A stretch of DNA of 64,000 nucleotides, from the NCBI GenBank assembly GCA_937872475.1, contig CALMSY010000032.1, positions 24,036 through 88,035 of the forward strand, read 5' to 3'. The DNA comes from 67-14 sp020438345. GTDB lineage: Bacteria > Actinomycetota > Thermoleophilia > Solirubrobacterales > 70-9. Position numbers and translations under genes: made by a program. Positions 63,139 to 64,000 of the stretch are shown one piece after another. The notes under the pieces are model-generated. The model did no database searches and was not told the DNA's origin. It was given only the letters and a program-made list of their open reading frames with translations. Within the stretch, counting starts at the first letter, position 1, and every line of letters begins with the position of its first letter.

Positions 63139-63537
63139 TCAGGCGGGATTCAAAGTGACGATTCCGGCTTCATTCGCCAGTTCCGCCATGCGGTTGTCAT
63201 AAGTCAGGAGTCCTGCCAGGTCCGTCCGGATTTCCAGGACGGTGGCGAGGTGGACCGCATCAAGGGTCCTGGTCCGGCCAGGAAAGAGCTCACCAGCCCG
63301 TATACGGACTGATGTCGTAATCGGGAGCAGCACCATGCCTCTCAGGAAGTCGCGAGCCCGCTGGATCCACTCGATTTCAGTCTTCGCGACAGTGCGAATC
63401 AGCTCAACTTCAGCCGATTCACTCGAAACCAGGGTGAACTCGGACCCGTCCAAATAGGCTTTGAGTATCGGGCCTTCCGATTCGTGCGGGAAGAGCTTTG
63501 CAAGGCCCGAGGTGTCCAGATAGAGGGGATTGTTCAA
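63139..63537 (-). CDS. VapC-like PIN-domain toxin
   Basis: 132 residues, TTG start. Metal-dependent ribonuclease of a type II toxin-antitoxin pair. Seen: N-terminal LYLDTSGLAKLFPHES (first Asp of the PIN quartet at residue 8), a central ESAEVELIRT, TLDAVHLATVLEI and LLTYDNRMAELANEAGI with the remaining acidic residues. Start overlaps the antitoxin stop by 4 bp (TTGA). Target RNA unknown. Confidence 0.88.
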   Translation of the reverse strand: MNNPLYLDTSGLAKLFPHESEGPILKAYLDGSEFTLVSSESAEVELIRTVAKTEIEWIQRARDFLRGMVLLPITTSVRIRAGELFPGRTRTLDAVHLATVLEIRTDLAGLLTYDNRMAELANEAGIVTLNPA

Positions 63538-63719
63538 AGCAGTTCCCGGTCGGCACGGTCTTCTTCGAGAGCCTTGTCGATGGTCTCTGAACTGAACTTC
63601 TGGGTTTCGCCGAGTTCGGCGAGCACAGATTCCAGCTTGCGCTCTGGCAGACGGACACCCGGTCGGGCCAGGATGCGCTCCAGGTCTGCAGTTTCGTGGG
63701 CACAGAGCGAATGTAGCAC
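63534..63719 (-). CDS. VapB-like antitoxin
   Basis: 61 residues from GTG 63719; a few more N-terminal residues are possible upstream in frame but lack a standard start. Seen: short helical protein with ERILARPGVRLPERKLESVLAELGETQKFSSETIDKALEEDR (in parts), a typical C-terminal toxin-wrapping region; DNA-binding fold not assigned. Upstream is the best promoter in the window (see next entry), suiting autoregulation. Confidence 0.7.
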   Translation of the reverse strand: MLHSLCAHETADLERILARPGVRLPERKLESVLAELGETQKFSSETIDKALEEDRADRELL

Positions 63720-63738
63720 TGCCAGTGACGCACTCTCT

Positions 63739-63767
63739 TTTATGCTCGATAATGTGTCTTATGTCAA
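63739..63767 (-). promoter_or_regulatory. Consensus promoter for the vapBC-like operon
   Basis: Minus strand: TTGACA (63767-63762), 17-nt spacer, CATAAA (63744-63739), then about 20 nt to the GTG. The spacer contains ATAA-TGTGTC-TTAT, a small dyad that could be an autoregulatory operator. Confidence 0.6.
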
Positions 63768-64000
63768 CTTGATTCGAACCTGGCCAACATGGGTGGCCCA
63801 GGTGCCGCGATCAGCGAGATCGATGTGCTTGGCGCAGCTAGTCCGAGAATTATCGGAAACTAAGCTGAGAAAAATGCGCGATGCGTCGAGAATTCGCGTA
63901 GCGCCTAGAAGACTGACTTCAGAGGAACGCCGACGATATCCAGGCGCTGGAACTGACCCGTTTGTTCGGTCACGGTTTGTCTTTCAGGGTGAAGCTATCG
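63768..64000. other. Terminal 233 bp without a recognised gene
   Basis: No frame of useful length. Minus-strand GGTTCGAATC (63780-63771) resembles a tRNA T-loop but lacks pairing stems. Slightly more AT-rich than the rest. Content otherwise unassigned; a gene could continue beyond the window. Confidence 0.5.

Noticed and set aside
63419..63733. Alternative minus-strand frame over the antitoxin
   Set aside because: Low-complexity Ser/Arg-rich shadow; the VapB/VapC frames have the overlap and PIN motifs.
63771..63780. Minus-strand tRNA gene
   Set aside because: The T-loop string has no pairing flanks.

Overview
The window reads as high-GC chromosomal DNA from an actinobacterium, most likely of class Thermoleophilia (Solirubrobacterales-like). 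This is inferred from three things. First, the gene order and content: pgeF-sepF-proC-yggT, a GarA-like FHA gene next to an FtsR/Rv1828-like MerR gene, WS/DGAT, a large FadE and an F420/Ddn-type oxidoreductase. Second, a family of exported proteins with the N-terminal signature SGLINGKK followed by collagen-like Gly-X-Y repeats. Third, many promoters whose -10 box lies only 6-9 nt before the start codon, implying widespread leaderless mRNAs. No rRNA, complete tRNA, IS element, prophage or CRISPR array was seen.

Layout. 1-2.1 kb (minus): a truncated polysaccharide deacetylase and a membrane-anchored beta-propeller. 2.2-7.0 kb (plus): CCA-adding enzyme, pgeF, sepF, proC, yggT, lspA and an RluA-type pseudouridine synthase. 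7.1-13.9 kb: a tightly packed core operon rpsB-tsf-pyrH-frr-uppS-cdsA-dxr-rseP; S2 carries an odd repeat-bearing C-terminal tail. 14-20.7 kb: acyl-CoA synthetase, an unknown gene, ispG, proS and a PgsA-type enzyme. 20.7-24 kb: GarA-like FHA protein, FtsR-like MerR, SRPBCC protein and an alkyl-DHAP-synthase-like flavoenzyme. 24-30.5 kb: a helix-turn-helix/TM protein, a thioesterase, nadE, a c-di-AMP riboswitch controlling an RlpA-like wall protein, ccdA and an SDR. 30.7-36.9 kb: gltB-gltD. 36.9-49.7 kb: CDF transporter, exonuclease, DUF3159, SNF2 helicase, TetR with a palindromic operator before an SDR, a 31-codon mini-ORF coupled to an acyl-CoA dehydrogenase, an alpha/beta hydrolase, WS/DGAT, a Na+/H+ antiporter and a DUF202 protein.

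49.8-63.7 kb is the accessory part. It holds three paralogous exported collagen-like proteins with good terminators, then a minus-strand SDR/SnoaL/flavodoxin group and a Ddn-like gene. After these comes a cluster bounded by two very large ATPase regulators: a LuxR-family (LAL) protein, and a class III cyclase-like/ATPase/repeat protein that has lost the usual transition-state Asn. Between them lie an exported repeat protein, a DUF4242 protein and a methyltransferase. A VapBC-like toxin-antitoxin pair closes the window.

How it fits together. The first 21 kb supplies translation, isoprenoid (dxr, ispG, uppS), phospholipid (cdsA, pgsA) and envelope (sepF, lspA, rseP) functions. The middle adds nitrogen assimilation, NAD synthesis and lipid metabolism. 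The right end looks like a niche-specific surface and signalling region. The most unusual items are the S2 tail repeat, the shared TAGGG...CCCTA dyads, the riboswitch leader with competing hairpins, the flavodoxin that appears to start at ATC, the coupled mini-ORF, and the two-giant-regulator cluster.
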